Under the pieces are notes generated by a model. It was not told where the DNA came from. It searched no databases and saw only the letters and a list, made by a program, of their open reading frames with translations. DNA of 18,536 nucleotides from NCBI GenBank assembly GCA_001805465.1, contig MHGH01000013.1, positions 133,819 to 152,354 of the forward strand, in the 5' to 3' direction. Shown here one piece after another: positions 8,723 through 15,115 of this stretch. The translations under genes and the position numbers were made by a program. Position 1 is the stretch's first letter. The number at the start of each line of letters is the position of its first letter. The stretch is from Omnitrophica WOR_2 bacterium RBG_13_41_10. Lineage in GTDB: Bacteria; Omnitrophota; Gorgyraeia; Gygaellales; Profunditerraquicolaceae.

Positions 8723-9703
8723 TTAAGTAAGCCTTGTTAAATATTTTTTATTTTCCAGATACCAATCAATAGTAAGTTTTATCCCTTCTGTAAAATTAGT
8801 TCTCGGTTTCCAACCTGTTTCTTTTCTTATCTTAGATGAATCTAAAGAATATCTGAAATCGTGTCCGGGCCTGTCTTTTACAAATTTAATCAATTTTTCT
8901 GGCTTACGCATAATCCTTAAAATCTGTTTTACCACCATTAAATTATTTCTCTCTTGCCCACTCCCTATATTATAAATTTCCCCCTTTTTTCCTTTCCTTA
9001 AAATCAGAAGTATCGCATCTACGCAGTCTGATACATAGAGCCACTCCCGGATATTTTTGCCTCTCCCATAAATAGGGATTTTTTCATTTTTTATCGCTTT
9101 TAATATTGATTGAGGAATTAATTTCTCAGGATATTGCCAAGGACCGTAGTTATTACAGGGCCGCACGATTATTGCAGGGAAATTATAAGTCCTGATATAG
9201 GATTTAATCAGCAAATCCGCGGCAGCCTTGGATGCCGCATAGGGGCTATTAGGTTTTAAAGGTGAGGACTCAGAAAACCTTCCCTTCTTTATTTCGCCAT
9301 ACACTTCATCACTACTAATTTGAATAAACTTTTTAATTTTGAATAACCGGCAAAGTTCTAAGAGTACCTGAGTACCCTTAATATTAGTCTTTAAAAACTG
9401 CGTAGATTCCTGAATACTTTTGTCTACATGGGTCTCTGCGGCAAAATGCACTACTACTTTTGGTTTTTCTTTTCTAAATATTCCTTTGATTTTTTTCTTA
9501 TCACATATATCTGCTTTGTAGAATTTATATCGGCCCCTTACCTCTTCTAATCTTCTTAAATCACCTGCATAGGTAAGGTTATCGACCACTATCAAGGACA
9601 GTCCCCTATGGGGACAGTCCTTGTTTATTGCCTGCCGCACAAATTCACTGCCCATAAAACCAGCGCCGCCGGTAACTAATATTTTAGGTAATCTTTTACG
9701 CAT
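8723..9703 (-). CDS. rmlB: dTDP-glucose 4,6-dehydratase
   Basis: A 326-residue RmlB, which converts dTDP-glucose to dTDP-4-keto-6-deoxyglucose. It shows TGGAGFMGS at 11-19, VVDNLTYAGDL at 39-49 (LTYAG is a strong RmlB mark), HFAAETHVDKSI at 86-97, SSDEVYGE at 130-137 with the Asp132-Glu133 catalytic pair, and YAASK at 155-159 (Tyr155, Lys159). Later come RPCNNYGPWQYPEKLIP and DRPGHDFRYS, which carry the RmlB-specific PGHD. Residues 28-37 (KDCPHRGLSL) are encoded entirely by a 31-bp palindrome and make the loop after helix 1 about four residues longer than in ordinary RmlB. This loop is away from the active site, so activity may be kept. The gene overlaps the RmlD/UER-like gene by 28 nt. Confidence 0.94.
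   Translation of the reverse strand: MRKRLPKILVTGGAGFMGSEFVRQAINKDCPHRGLSLIVVDNLTYAGDLRRLEEVRGRYKFYKADICDKKKIKGIFRKEKPKVVVHFAAETHVDKSIQESTQFLKTNIKGTQVLLELCRLFKIKKFIQISSDEVYGEIKKGRFSESSPLKPNSPYAASKAAADLLIKSYIRTYNFPAIIVRPCNNYGPWQYPEKLIPQSILKAIKNEKIPIYGRGKNIREWLYVSDCVDAILLILRKGKKGEIYNIGSGQERNNLMVVKQILRIMRKPEKLIKFVKDRPGHDFRYSLDSSKIRKETGWKPRTNFTEGIKLTIDWYLENKKYLTRLT
9593..9623. repeat. 31-bp REP-like palindrome lying in frame inside rmlB
   Basis: Left arm CAAGGACAGTCCCC (9593-9606), loop TAT (9607-9609), right arm GGGGACAGTCCTTG (9610-9623). The arms pair at 13 of 14 positions with one A-A mismatch, so the RNA would form a strong hairpin. The core GGGGACA also occurs in the hairpins before tyrS. 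It encodes residues 28-37 of RmlB, where ordinary family members have a shorter, unrelated loop; it therefore looks inserted rather than ancestral. Confidence 0.88.
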
Positions 9704-10494
9704 TCTTCCAACACCTCTTGAATATTTCTTATTTTGAATCCGCTTTTTTCCAACTTTCCAGAAGATAGCAACAAATTAGTCCTGATTAAATTTAATTTTT
9801 TAAAAGGAATTACTTTATACTCAAAGCTAGGAATATATTTTTTATATACGCCGGCTAATTTAGAATATCTCAATGAGCCTTTGTTGACGATATTATAGAT
9901 TCCCTTGGCGTTGATTTTTATTAAATGCTGCAGAACCTTTATAAAATCTGGCAGATAAGTAACTGAATTAGGGATATCGATGATTTTTTGATATTTAATT
10001 ATTTTGGCAAGAATATTCCGAGGGTGCGGCCGGTTATCTAAGGGTATCCTAATCCGTACAATCAAAATATTGAATCTTTTAGCTAAAACTTCCAGAGCTC
10101 GTTCAGTATAAATCTTAGACCTACTATAAAATAAATCGAAAAAATCAGGTGTTTTATTTTCGGTTATCGGTTTATCTTTAGTAAAATTATATTTGTAGAT
10201 ACAACCGCTACTAACATGGACAAGCTTAATCTTGTTCCTAATCGCTGCTTCGGCAAGTATAATAGGAACGAAAGTATTAGACATTAGAGTCTTATCTAAG
10301 TCTTTTTCGCAGTCATCGACATTTATACCGATATGGCCGATGCAATTAATGATAATCTTAGGCTTAAATATATTCATTAATCTTTCAGCATCATTTAATG
10401 AATATATTTTTTCTGTAGATATATTGCAATTTAAGGCCTCTTTTAGCCTTGAGCCAATAAAACCCTTGCCTAATATCAGTATTTTACGATTCAT
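9676..10494 (-). CDS. RmlD-like NDP-sugar reductase, closest in type to plant bifunctional 3,5-epimerase/4-reductase (UER, NRS/ER)
   Basis: A 272-residue atypical/extended SDR. The N-terminus has ILILGKGFIGSRL (NAD(P) motif at 9-15), INCIGHIGINVDDCE at 49-63, VSSGCIYKY at 94-102, FYSRSK at 122-127 (Tyr123, Lys127), RIRIPLDNRPHPRN at 147-160 and IIKYQKIIDIPNSVTYL at 165-181. From memory, plant UER/NRS-ER has matching blocks TGCIFEY, FYSKTK, RVRMPISSDLSNPRN and ITRYEKVVNIPNSMT, a closer fit than classical RmlD. In the plant enzyme a Cys and a Lys are reported to be needed for the epimerase step; Cys98 and a Lys in 166-170 would be the equivalents. It lies between rmlA (11-nt overlap) and rmlB (28-nt overlap) with no rmlC nearby, so it may do both last steps of dTDP-L-rhamnose synthesis. 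Confidence 0.82.
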   Translation of the reverse strand: MNRKILILGKGFIGSRLKEALNCNISTEKIYSLNDAERLMNIFKPKIIINCIGHIGINVDDCEKDLDKTLMSNTFVPIILAEAAIRNKIKLVHVSSGCIYKYNFTKDKPITENKTPDFFDLFYSRSKIYTERALEVLAKRFNILIVRIRIPLDNRPHPRNILAKIIKYQKIIDIPNSVTYLPDFIKVLQHLIKINAKGIYNIVNKGSLRYSKLAGVYKKYIPSFEYKVIPFKKLNLIRTNLLLSSGKLEKSGFKIRNIQEVLEECVKDYLKY

Positions 10495-11353
10495 CGTTTA
10501 GGAGATCTTTTAAATAATCACCATAACTGGTATTTATTTTATTAGCTAGCTGCCCCAGCTGTTTTCTATTAATATATCCCATACGATATGCTATTTCTTC
10601 AATACACCCGATCTTTAATCCTTGCCTTTCTTCTATGGTCTTAATAAAAACCGAAGCGCCAATTAAAGAATCATATGTCCCGGTATCCAGCCAGGCATAA
10701 CCGCGGCCTAATAACTTCACTTTTAACCGGCCTTTCTTTAGATATTCCTTATTGATATCGCTAATCTCTAATTCCCTGCGCCTAGAAGGCCTTATTTTTT
10801 TTGCAATACTTACTACCCGGTTATCATAAAAATACAGGCCTGTCACTACCCAGTTAGATTTAGGTTTTTTAGGCTTTTCCTCTATGGAATTAACCCGGCA
10901 TTTATTATCAAAACCTATCACGCCGTATCTATGCGGGTCTTTGACATAATAACCGAAAATAAAAGCCCCTTTTTTTAACCTTACTGCTTCTTGTAATATC
11001 TCTACCAAAGTATTGCCATAAAATATATTATCTCCTAAAATCAAACAGACATTATCATTTCCAATAAAATCTTGGGCGATAATGAAACTTTCGGCTATTC
11101 CTTTTGGCATGTCCTGAACAGCATAAGAGAATCTTATCCCTAGTTCTTTTCCGTCTCCCAAGAGGTCTTTAAACCTGGGTATATCTTTAAGCGTAGAAAT
11201 TATTAAAATATCCCTTATACCTGCAAGCATAAGGACCGATAAAGGATAGTAAATCATTGGCTTATCATATATGGGAAGCATTTGTTTACAGACGCCTTTG
11301 GTGATAGGATACAGCCGAGTGGCCTTTCCTGCGGCTAAAATTATTCCTTTCAT
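10484..11353 (-). CDS. rmlA: Glucose-1-phosphate thymidylyltransferase
   Basis: A 289-residue RmlA, making dTDP-glucose from dTTP and glucose-1-phosphate. It has MKGIILAAGKATRLYPIT at the N-terminus, CKQMLPIYDKPMIYYPLS at 22-39, the metal-binding LGDNIFYG with Asp108, EEKPKKPKS at 158-166 and WLDTGTYDSL at 221-230, all RmlA hallmarks. The usual GGSGTRLYP loop is changed to AAGKATRLYP. The reading frame extends upstream to 11470, but the ATG at 11353-11351 is the true start: it gives the normal family N-terminus and a 4-nt ATGA overlap with the SemiSWEET stop. It is the first gene of a compact rmlA, UER-like, rmlB block. Confidence 0.94.
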   Translation of the reverse strand: MKGIILAAGKATRLYPITKGVCKQMLPIYDKPMIYYPLSVLMLAGIRDILIISTLKDIPRFKDLLGDGKELGIRFSYAVQDMPKGIAESFIIAQDFIGNDNVCLILGDNIFYGNTLVEILQEAVRLKKGAFIFGYYVKDPHRYGVIGFDNKCRVNSIEEKPKKPKSNWVVTGLYFYDNRVVSIAKKIRPSRRRELEISDINKEYLKKGRLKVKLLGRGYAWLDTGTYDSLIGASVFIKTIEERQGLKIGCIEEIAYRMGYINRKQLGQLANKINTSYGDYLKDLLNDES

Positions 11354-11613
11354 TTGCTTTTCCTCCCATAACGAAAATAAAGCAACAATAAAATAATCAA
11401 AGTAATTAGGGTGACGGTATTGGCGGTGCTGACAATGATGTTCTTTAAATGTATACCGTAAGCTATCCACAAAGAAACACCCAAAGAAAGCTGCAGTAAA
11501 GTCACAATACTGACGTCTTTGGCGGATTTAGTTTTAGTTACTTTAAAAATCTGGGGGACAAATGCAAACATGGTCAATACTGCAGCACTACCCCCGATTA
11601 ATATCCAGAACAT
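11350..11613 (-). CDS. SemiSWEET sugar transporter (MtN3/PQ-loop family)
   Basis: An 87-residue membrane protein with three predicted helices (about 3-22, 36-56, 59-80). The PQ motif is in FAFVPQIFK (Pro20-Gln21), followed by KSAKDVS in the first loop, SLWIAYG with Trp49 in helix 2, and NTVTL with Asn65 in helix 3. This pattern and length match bacterial SemiSWEETs, which form dimers and move mono- or disaccharides down a gradient across the inner membrane. It is preceded by a strong AGGAGG site and overlaps rmlA by 4 nt. A sugar facilitator inside a nucleotide-sugar block is unusual; it may supply or export a sugar used by the pathway (inference). Confidence 0.88.
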   Translation of the reverse strand: MFWILIGGSAAVLTMFAFVPQIFKVTKTKSAKDVSIVTLLQLSLGVSLWIAYGIHLKNIIVSTANTVTLITLIILLLLYFRYGRKSK

Positions 11614-11624
11614 TGGTAAATTAT

Positions 11625-11630
11625 CCTCCT
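11625..11630 (-). promoter_or_regulatory. Strong ribosome binding site of the SemiSWEET gene
   Basis: AGGAGG on the minus strand, 11 nt before the ATG at 11613-11611. It overlaps the stop codon of the upstream beta-repeat gene (11629-11631), so the SemiSWEET can be initiated independently of coupling. It is the best Shine-Dalgarno I noticed in the window. Confidence 0.65.
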
Positions 11631-12636
11631 AAAAGGGAAGGCGTATCCCTAAACTTGCCTTCGCTTCTTCTTTGGCCTTTTCCAGCCTTAAATATGTCTC
11701 GGCATCTAGTTTTTTAAGAAACCTATGGGTAAAATTAAGGCGTAACCCCAACGGCTCTTTCTTTTGATTAGTTAAAGAAAATTCCAGCTTATCCGCTTTA
11801 TTAAAATTCACTTCTGCCCCAAACTCAATATCATAAATTTCGCCTGGCCCATAATTCATCTGGTAAATCAAAGTTAATCTACGGTTAAATTTCCAGGTAC
11901 CATAAAGAGATATAACTTTGTGATGGTATGCCTTACTTTTCTTGACACCTATACCTATACGGTATTTTATTAGGCCTTCCTGAGGGTAAATAGTAGGGGT
12001 TTCTATCTGAGCCCGAAAATCAAAACGGGAATCTGAACCATGTTTCAAGATATAAGTTAACTTATTTACGCTCGTAATCTGCCAGAATCCCCGAAAGATT
12101 AAAGTATTAGAAATCTTGACTTTAGTCTCCAGGTCCGTCCTCTGGTATTCATAAATAATCTGTTGATTATCGTTAATCTGCCAGCTACCTTCTAAAGTTA
12201 AGATATCTGGCTGAAGTTTTTTAATCATAAAACATAATCGATTGCTTTCATCGGCAAACAAAGTTATATTTAACTTTAATATCCGGATATCTAAAAGGCC
12301 ATCACGATCATAACTTTTCACCTGGAAAGCCAGTATATCTGTATCGCCAGAGATAATATTGCCTTTAATAGTTAAAATATCTCCTTGAAATTGGTTTTTA
12401 TTCTTATCCAGTATAAGTGTTAAGTCGTGGTTTGCATCCAGATTCCAGACGCCTTTAAAAATAACCTTAGGAGGCAAAGCGTATTGCTTACGCCAAGTGA
12501 GAGTTTCATTTAGCCAATAACTAAGACGGTTATCATTATCTATGCTAAAACTTCCATTTACTGGAAGTGCCACTTTAGATTTCGGCGGCCTGATAATAAG
12601 TTGGTTACTGTTGTTTATAGAATATTGGTTTTTCAT
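11629..12636 (-). CDS. Unrecognised beta-rich repeat protein (conserved-hypothetical type)
   Basis: A 335-residue protein that I cannot assign to a named family. It is built from about eight copies of a repeat of roughly 30 residues with pattern G-x-W-x-I-(N/D)-x4-L-x-Y/F-x-(I/L): near 4, 28, 62, 92, 121, 150, 183 and 246 (for example GSFSIDNDNRLSYWL, GVWNLDANHDLTLIL, GSWQINDNQQIIYEY, GFWQITSVNKLTYIL, GTWKFNRRLTLIYQM). Alternating hydrophobic and polar residues suggest an all-beta fold. The C-terminus runs LGLRLNFTHRF to ASLGIRLPF, ending in Phe like outer-membrane barrels, but there is no signal peptide, so secretion by Sec is not supported. Its ATG overlaps the radical SAM stop by 4 nt and the SemiSWEET gene follows, so it probably works with one of them. 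Confidence 0.8.
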   Translation of the reverse strand: MKNQYSINNSNQLIIRPPKSKVALPVNGSFSIDNDNRLSYWLNETLTWRKQYALPPKVIFKGVWNLDANHDLTLILDKNKNQFQGDILTIKGNIISGDTDILAFQVKSYDRDGLLDIRILKLNITLFADESNRLCFMIKKLQPDILTLEGSWQINDNQQIIYEYQRTDLETKVKISNTLIFRGFWQITSVNKLTYILKHGSDSRFDFRAQIETPTIYPQEGLIKYRIGIGVKKSKAYHHKVISLYGTWKFNRRLTLIYQMNYGPGEIYDIEFGAEVNFNKADKLEFSLTNQKKEPLGLRLNFTHRFLKKLDAETYLRLEKAKEEAKASLGIRLPF

Positions 12637-14135
12637 ATCGTCTTCTGGACAGTGTCTTTTTTAAAATCAAAGATGTGGCCTAAAACCTTCTTTGAGGCAC
12701 GCCAAGAATACTTCAAGTCATCCATATCTCTCAGAGAAAAAATTTTCCTTAATACAAACTCAGGCTGAAAAGACACCCTATACATCCCTTGAACTAATTT
12801 CATAATCTTAGCATTAGGAATTGGCGTTTGCATTACAGGTTGTTTCATATCATAATCATTCCAATCAAAAGTCTTCAGCGTCTTATCTTTCTTATATTCT
12901 TCAAATAAAGGGCTGCCCGGATAAGGTATAACTATTGTTGCTTGCATAGTATAGGCATAGCCTTTTTTAAGCAGCCACCTGCCAAGCTTTAAGGTTTTTA
13001 ACGCATCGTCATAATTTTCCCATGGATAACCAAACATTATGGTAATGTGCGGGAAAAGGCCGGCCTTAGTGGCCATTTGGCAGTCTTGGATAATTCTTTC
13101 CGCTTGTAAATTCTTATTTATTCTATTCAGAGTATCCTGATTTGCTGACTCTAATCCAAAAAGCACCAAGCGAAAGTTAGCTTTTTTCATTAAGAGAAAA
13201 TCTTCGTAAGAAAGTGCCCCAAAACGCATATTGCAGTCTATATATAATTTTTGATTGTAGTTTCGCTCTATCATGCCATGGCAGAATTTTTTTAACCATT
13301 CACCGATAGGAAAAGAACCGGTATCATCCATAATCTCTCGAATATTATATTTATCTATTAAAATACCTATTTCTTCTAAAACATTATTTACCGACCGCAC
13401 CCTAAACTTAGGATATAGTACCGGCCAGGAACAAAACTTACATTTCCCCCACCAACAGTCTCTGCCTGACATTATATAAGTACCGGGGGTACGTTTAAAA
13501 TTGCCGTTGTTAAAAGCATATAACTGCCATTTAGTTAAATCGCGGTCAATAAAGGGGAGCGAGTCTAAGTCATGATTAAGCTCAAAATGGCCGGTGTTTC
13601 TTATGCGGTTATTTTCCCGATAGTAAATACCTGGTTCTAATTTAGTTCTTAGTTCTTGGTTCATAGTGCTTGGTTCGTTTTTTGTGATATTTAAAAAATT
13701 ACACAGGTTCAAAAGCAAGAAATCATAGTCTCCTCCGGTAAGGACATAATCTACCTGTGAATGCATAAAAGATTCTTCTGGGAGGGCAGTGACGTGGTCG
13801 CCGAATAAAATAGTCGTAAGTCGAAAGTCGTAAGCCTTGAGTTCATTAATTATCTTCCAGTGCTGTTTGATTACTGGAGTTTTGGTTTCAAAGGCGATTA
13901 AATCCGGTTTTTCTTTTTCGATAAAATTTAGAAACTGCGGATAATCCCAATTTTCGGCAATACAATCGTTCCAAATAACTTCATGGCCCTCTTGCCTAAG
14001 AAGAGTTGCTGCAATAGCTGGGACTACCGGATAGATATATAGCGGCTTTTTAAAAAATTGAAATTGGCGGTTTTGCCCAAGGGTAGGACACCCTTTTCCT
14101 TTATTGAAAGGCGGATAAGAAACGAGAATTTTCAT
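12633..14135 (-). CDS. Radical SAM protein with N-terminal B12-binding-like domain
   Basis: A 500-residue enzyme. Residues 1-150 form a cobalamin-binding-like Rossmann domain (MKILVSYPPFNKG, then VVPAIAATLLRQEGHEV at 37-53, ILFGDHVTALPEE at 109-121). The radical SAM core starts near 218 with TYIMSGRDCWWGKCKFCSW; Cys227, Cys232 and Cys235 should hold the 4Fe-4S cluster, in C-x4-C-x2-C spacing rather than C-x3-C-x2-C. GLESANQDTLNRINKN and ITIMFGYPWE are typical of the barrel. No clear DxHxxG cobalamin motif is seen, so B12 use is uncertain. Three short stretches look like repeat insertions: about 14-19, 101-108 and 153-168. It starts 1 nt inside the upstream GT2 stop and overlaps the beta-repeat gene by 4 nt. 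The reaction is unknown; methylation or oxidation of a lipid or glycan is possible. Confidence 0.87.
   Translation of the reverse strand: MKILVSYPPFNKGKGCPTLGQNRQFQFFKKPLYIYPVVPAIAATLLRQEGHEVIWNDCIAENWDYPQFLNFIEKEKPDLIAFETKTPVIKQHWKIINELKAYDFRLTTILFGDHVTALPEESFMHSQVDYVLTGGDYDFLLLNLCNFLNITKNEPSTMNQELRTKLEPGIYYRENNRIRNTGHFELNHDLDSLPFIDRDLTKWQLYAFNNGNFKRTPGTYIMSGRDCWWGKCKFCSWPVLYPKFRVRSVNNVLEEIGILIDKYNIREIMDDTGSFPIGEWLKKFCHGMIERNYNQKLYIDCNMRFGALSYEDFLLMKKANFRLVLFGLESANQDTLNRINKNLQAERIIQDCQMATKAGLFPHITIMFGYPWENYDDALKTLKLGRWLLKKGYAYTMQATIVIPYPGSPLFEEYKKDKTLKTFDWNDYDMKQPVMQTPIPNAKIMKLVQGMYRVSFQPEFVLRKIFSLRDMDDLKYSWRASKKVLGHIFDFKKDTVQKTI
13633..13678. repeat. Heptanucleotide repeat tract inside the radical SAM gene
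   Basis: On the plus strand, seven-base units follow one another from 13644: AGTTCTT, AGTTCTT, GGTTCAT, AGTGCTT, GGTTCGT (to 13678), with one more unit GGTTCTA at 13633-13639. The consensus is RGTTCTT. On the coding strand this reads as the residues NEPSTMNQELRTKLEP, between NFLNITK and GIYYRE, where homologues would have a short linker. Confidence 0.8.
13812..13834. repeat. AGTCGTAAG direct-repeat doublet inside the radical SAM gene
   Basis: AGTCGTAAG occurs at 13812-13820 and again at 13826-13834, separated by TCGAA. On the coding strand the element reads AYDFRLTT (residues 101-108), just before the strand ILFGDHV. Low-complexity AGTCG(T/A)AAG strings of this kind are seen as dispersed repeats in some bacterial genomes. 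Confidence 0.72.
14079..14096. repeat. Possible degraded REP-like element at the 5' end of the radical SAM gene
   Basis: AAGGGT (14079-14084) and ACCCTT (14090-14095) form a 6-bp stem with loop AGGAC. The 11-mer GGACACCCTTT (14086-14096) is also present in the hairpin before tyrS at 18260-18270. It encodes KGCPTL in the loop after PPFNKG. Confidence 0.45.
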
Positions 14136-15115
14136 TATTCTTCCTTTAGTTTTCTAGAAAATAATCCCCGTAAAAAGTAAATACCGTAGGTAAAATGAGT
14201 AAATATTATACCAAAAAATACTAAAGATATCAAACGTAACCCTTTAGGAATACTAAAGATAAAGACTAAACCAAGATAGGAAAAAATGCTGAAAAAATAA
14301 AGCGGCCTAAAAGGCGCTATATTCAAAGACAGCCAACCTCCTATCAGTAAAAAAGCTAAAAATAGGCTGGGGATAAAATAAGCTAATCTAAGCGAAGTCT
14401 TAGGATATCTTTTTGCAAAATAGCCGCGGTGAAGAGCATAATTAGCTATCTGTGCTAGATGCGCTACAAATAACGGCCGGCGATGATGGTAAACTAAAAC
14501 TTTAGGGTCATAAATAATTTTTTTACCTAGCTTATACACTATATCCAGGCACAATTTAGTGTCTTCTCCCGGCCAAAAGTTAGTATTAAAACCACCCAAT
14601 TCCTGCATAATGGATTTACGGATGAAAAAATTACATGAGGGGTAATCTGCTACTTCCCGCCTTTTTTGAGGCAAATAACGGTAAGTGTATGGGCCGCTTA
14701 CTAAAATTGATTCGTATATGGCGCTACTTGCCTTCTGTCTTAAATTATCATCCGGCGGTGTCACTGCCGGCCCTGCTACCGCGGCAACCCTCTCATCCTG
14801 AAAGTTAATTATCGCATTTTTTAGCCAATTTTTCTTTGGGTAAGCATCATCATCTATAAAAGCTAAAATTTCTCCTTTAGCATAACCTAAGGCCATATCT
14901 CTCTTTTTAGGCGGAGTAATTACGCCGGTTGGAATAATTTTTACGCTCCGGTCCTCACCCAAAGATGCCTTCTTTTGCCAAAGGCAATCCTTATTCAACA
15001 AATCAGGCAAGATGATAATTTCGAAATCTGGATAATCAAGACCCTGACATGCCGCGACGCAACTTTCTAAATTCTTTTGCCAAGTTTTTACTGCGATGAT
15101 AATCGATACGGTCAT
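14135..15115 (-). CDS. Family 2 glycosyltransferase with C-terminal transmembrane helices
   Basis: A 326-residue GT2 enzyme. VSIIIAVKTWQKNLESCV opens the GT-A fold, the DxD motif is FIDDDAYP (Asp88-Asp90), CNFFIRKSIMQELGGFN lies at 161-177, and the catalytic-base motif is WPGEDTKLC with Glu184-Asp185. VYHHRRPLF precedes the membrane part, which has about three helices between 240 and 320. This places the active site on the cytosolic face, adding a sugar to a lipid-linked or growing glycan. The first 80 nt overlap the end of the upstream DPM1-like gene in another frame; the start cannot be later because the first beta strand begins at residue 2. No good Shine-Dalgarno is seen before it. Donor sugar unknown. 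Confidence 0.87.
   Translation of the reverse strand: MTVSIIIAVKTWQKNLESCVAACQGLDYPDFEIIILPDLLNKDCLWQKKASLGEDRSVKIIPTGVITPPKKRDMALGYAKGEILAFIDDDAYPKKNWLKNAIINFQDERVAAVAGPAVTPPDDNLRQKASSAIYESILVSGPYTYRYLPQKRREVADYPSCNFFIRKSIMQELGGFNTNFWPGEDTKLCLDIVYKLGKKIIYDPKVLVYHHRRPLFVAHLAQIANYALHRGYFAKRYPKTSLRLAYFIPSLFLAFLLIGGWLSLNIAPFRPLYFFSIFSYLGLVFIFSIPKGLRLISLVFFGIIFTHFTYGIYFLRGLFSRKLKEE

Noticed and set aside
11354..11470. Upstream extension of rmlA giving a 328-residue protein
   Set aside because: The extra 39 residues overlap the SemiSWEET gene in another frame and do not look like RmlA; the ATG at 11353 gives the normal family start MKGIILAAG.
12640..12665. GGACAGTGTC string at the end of the radical SAM gene as another REP half
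   Set aside because: Only ten bases, no pairing partner nearby, and it shares too little with the other copies.
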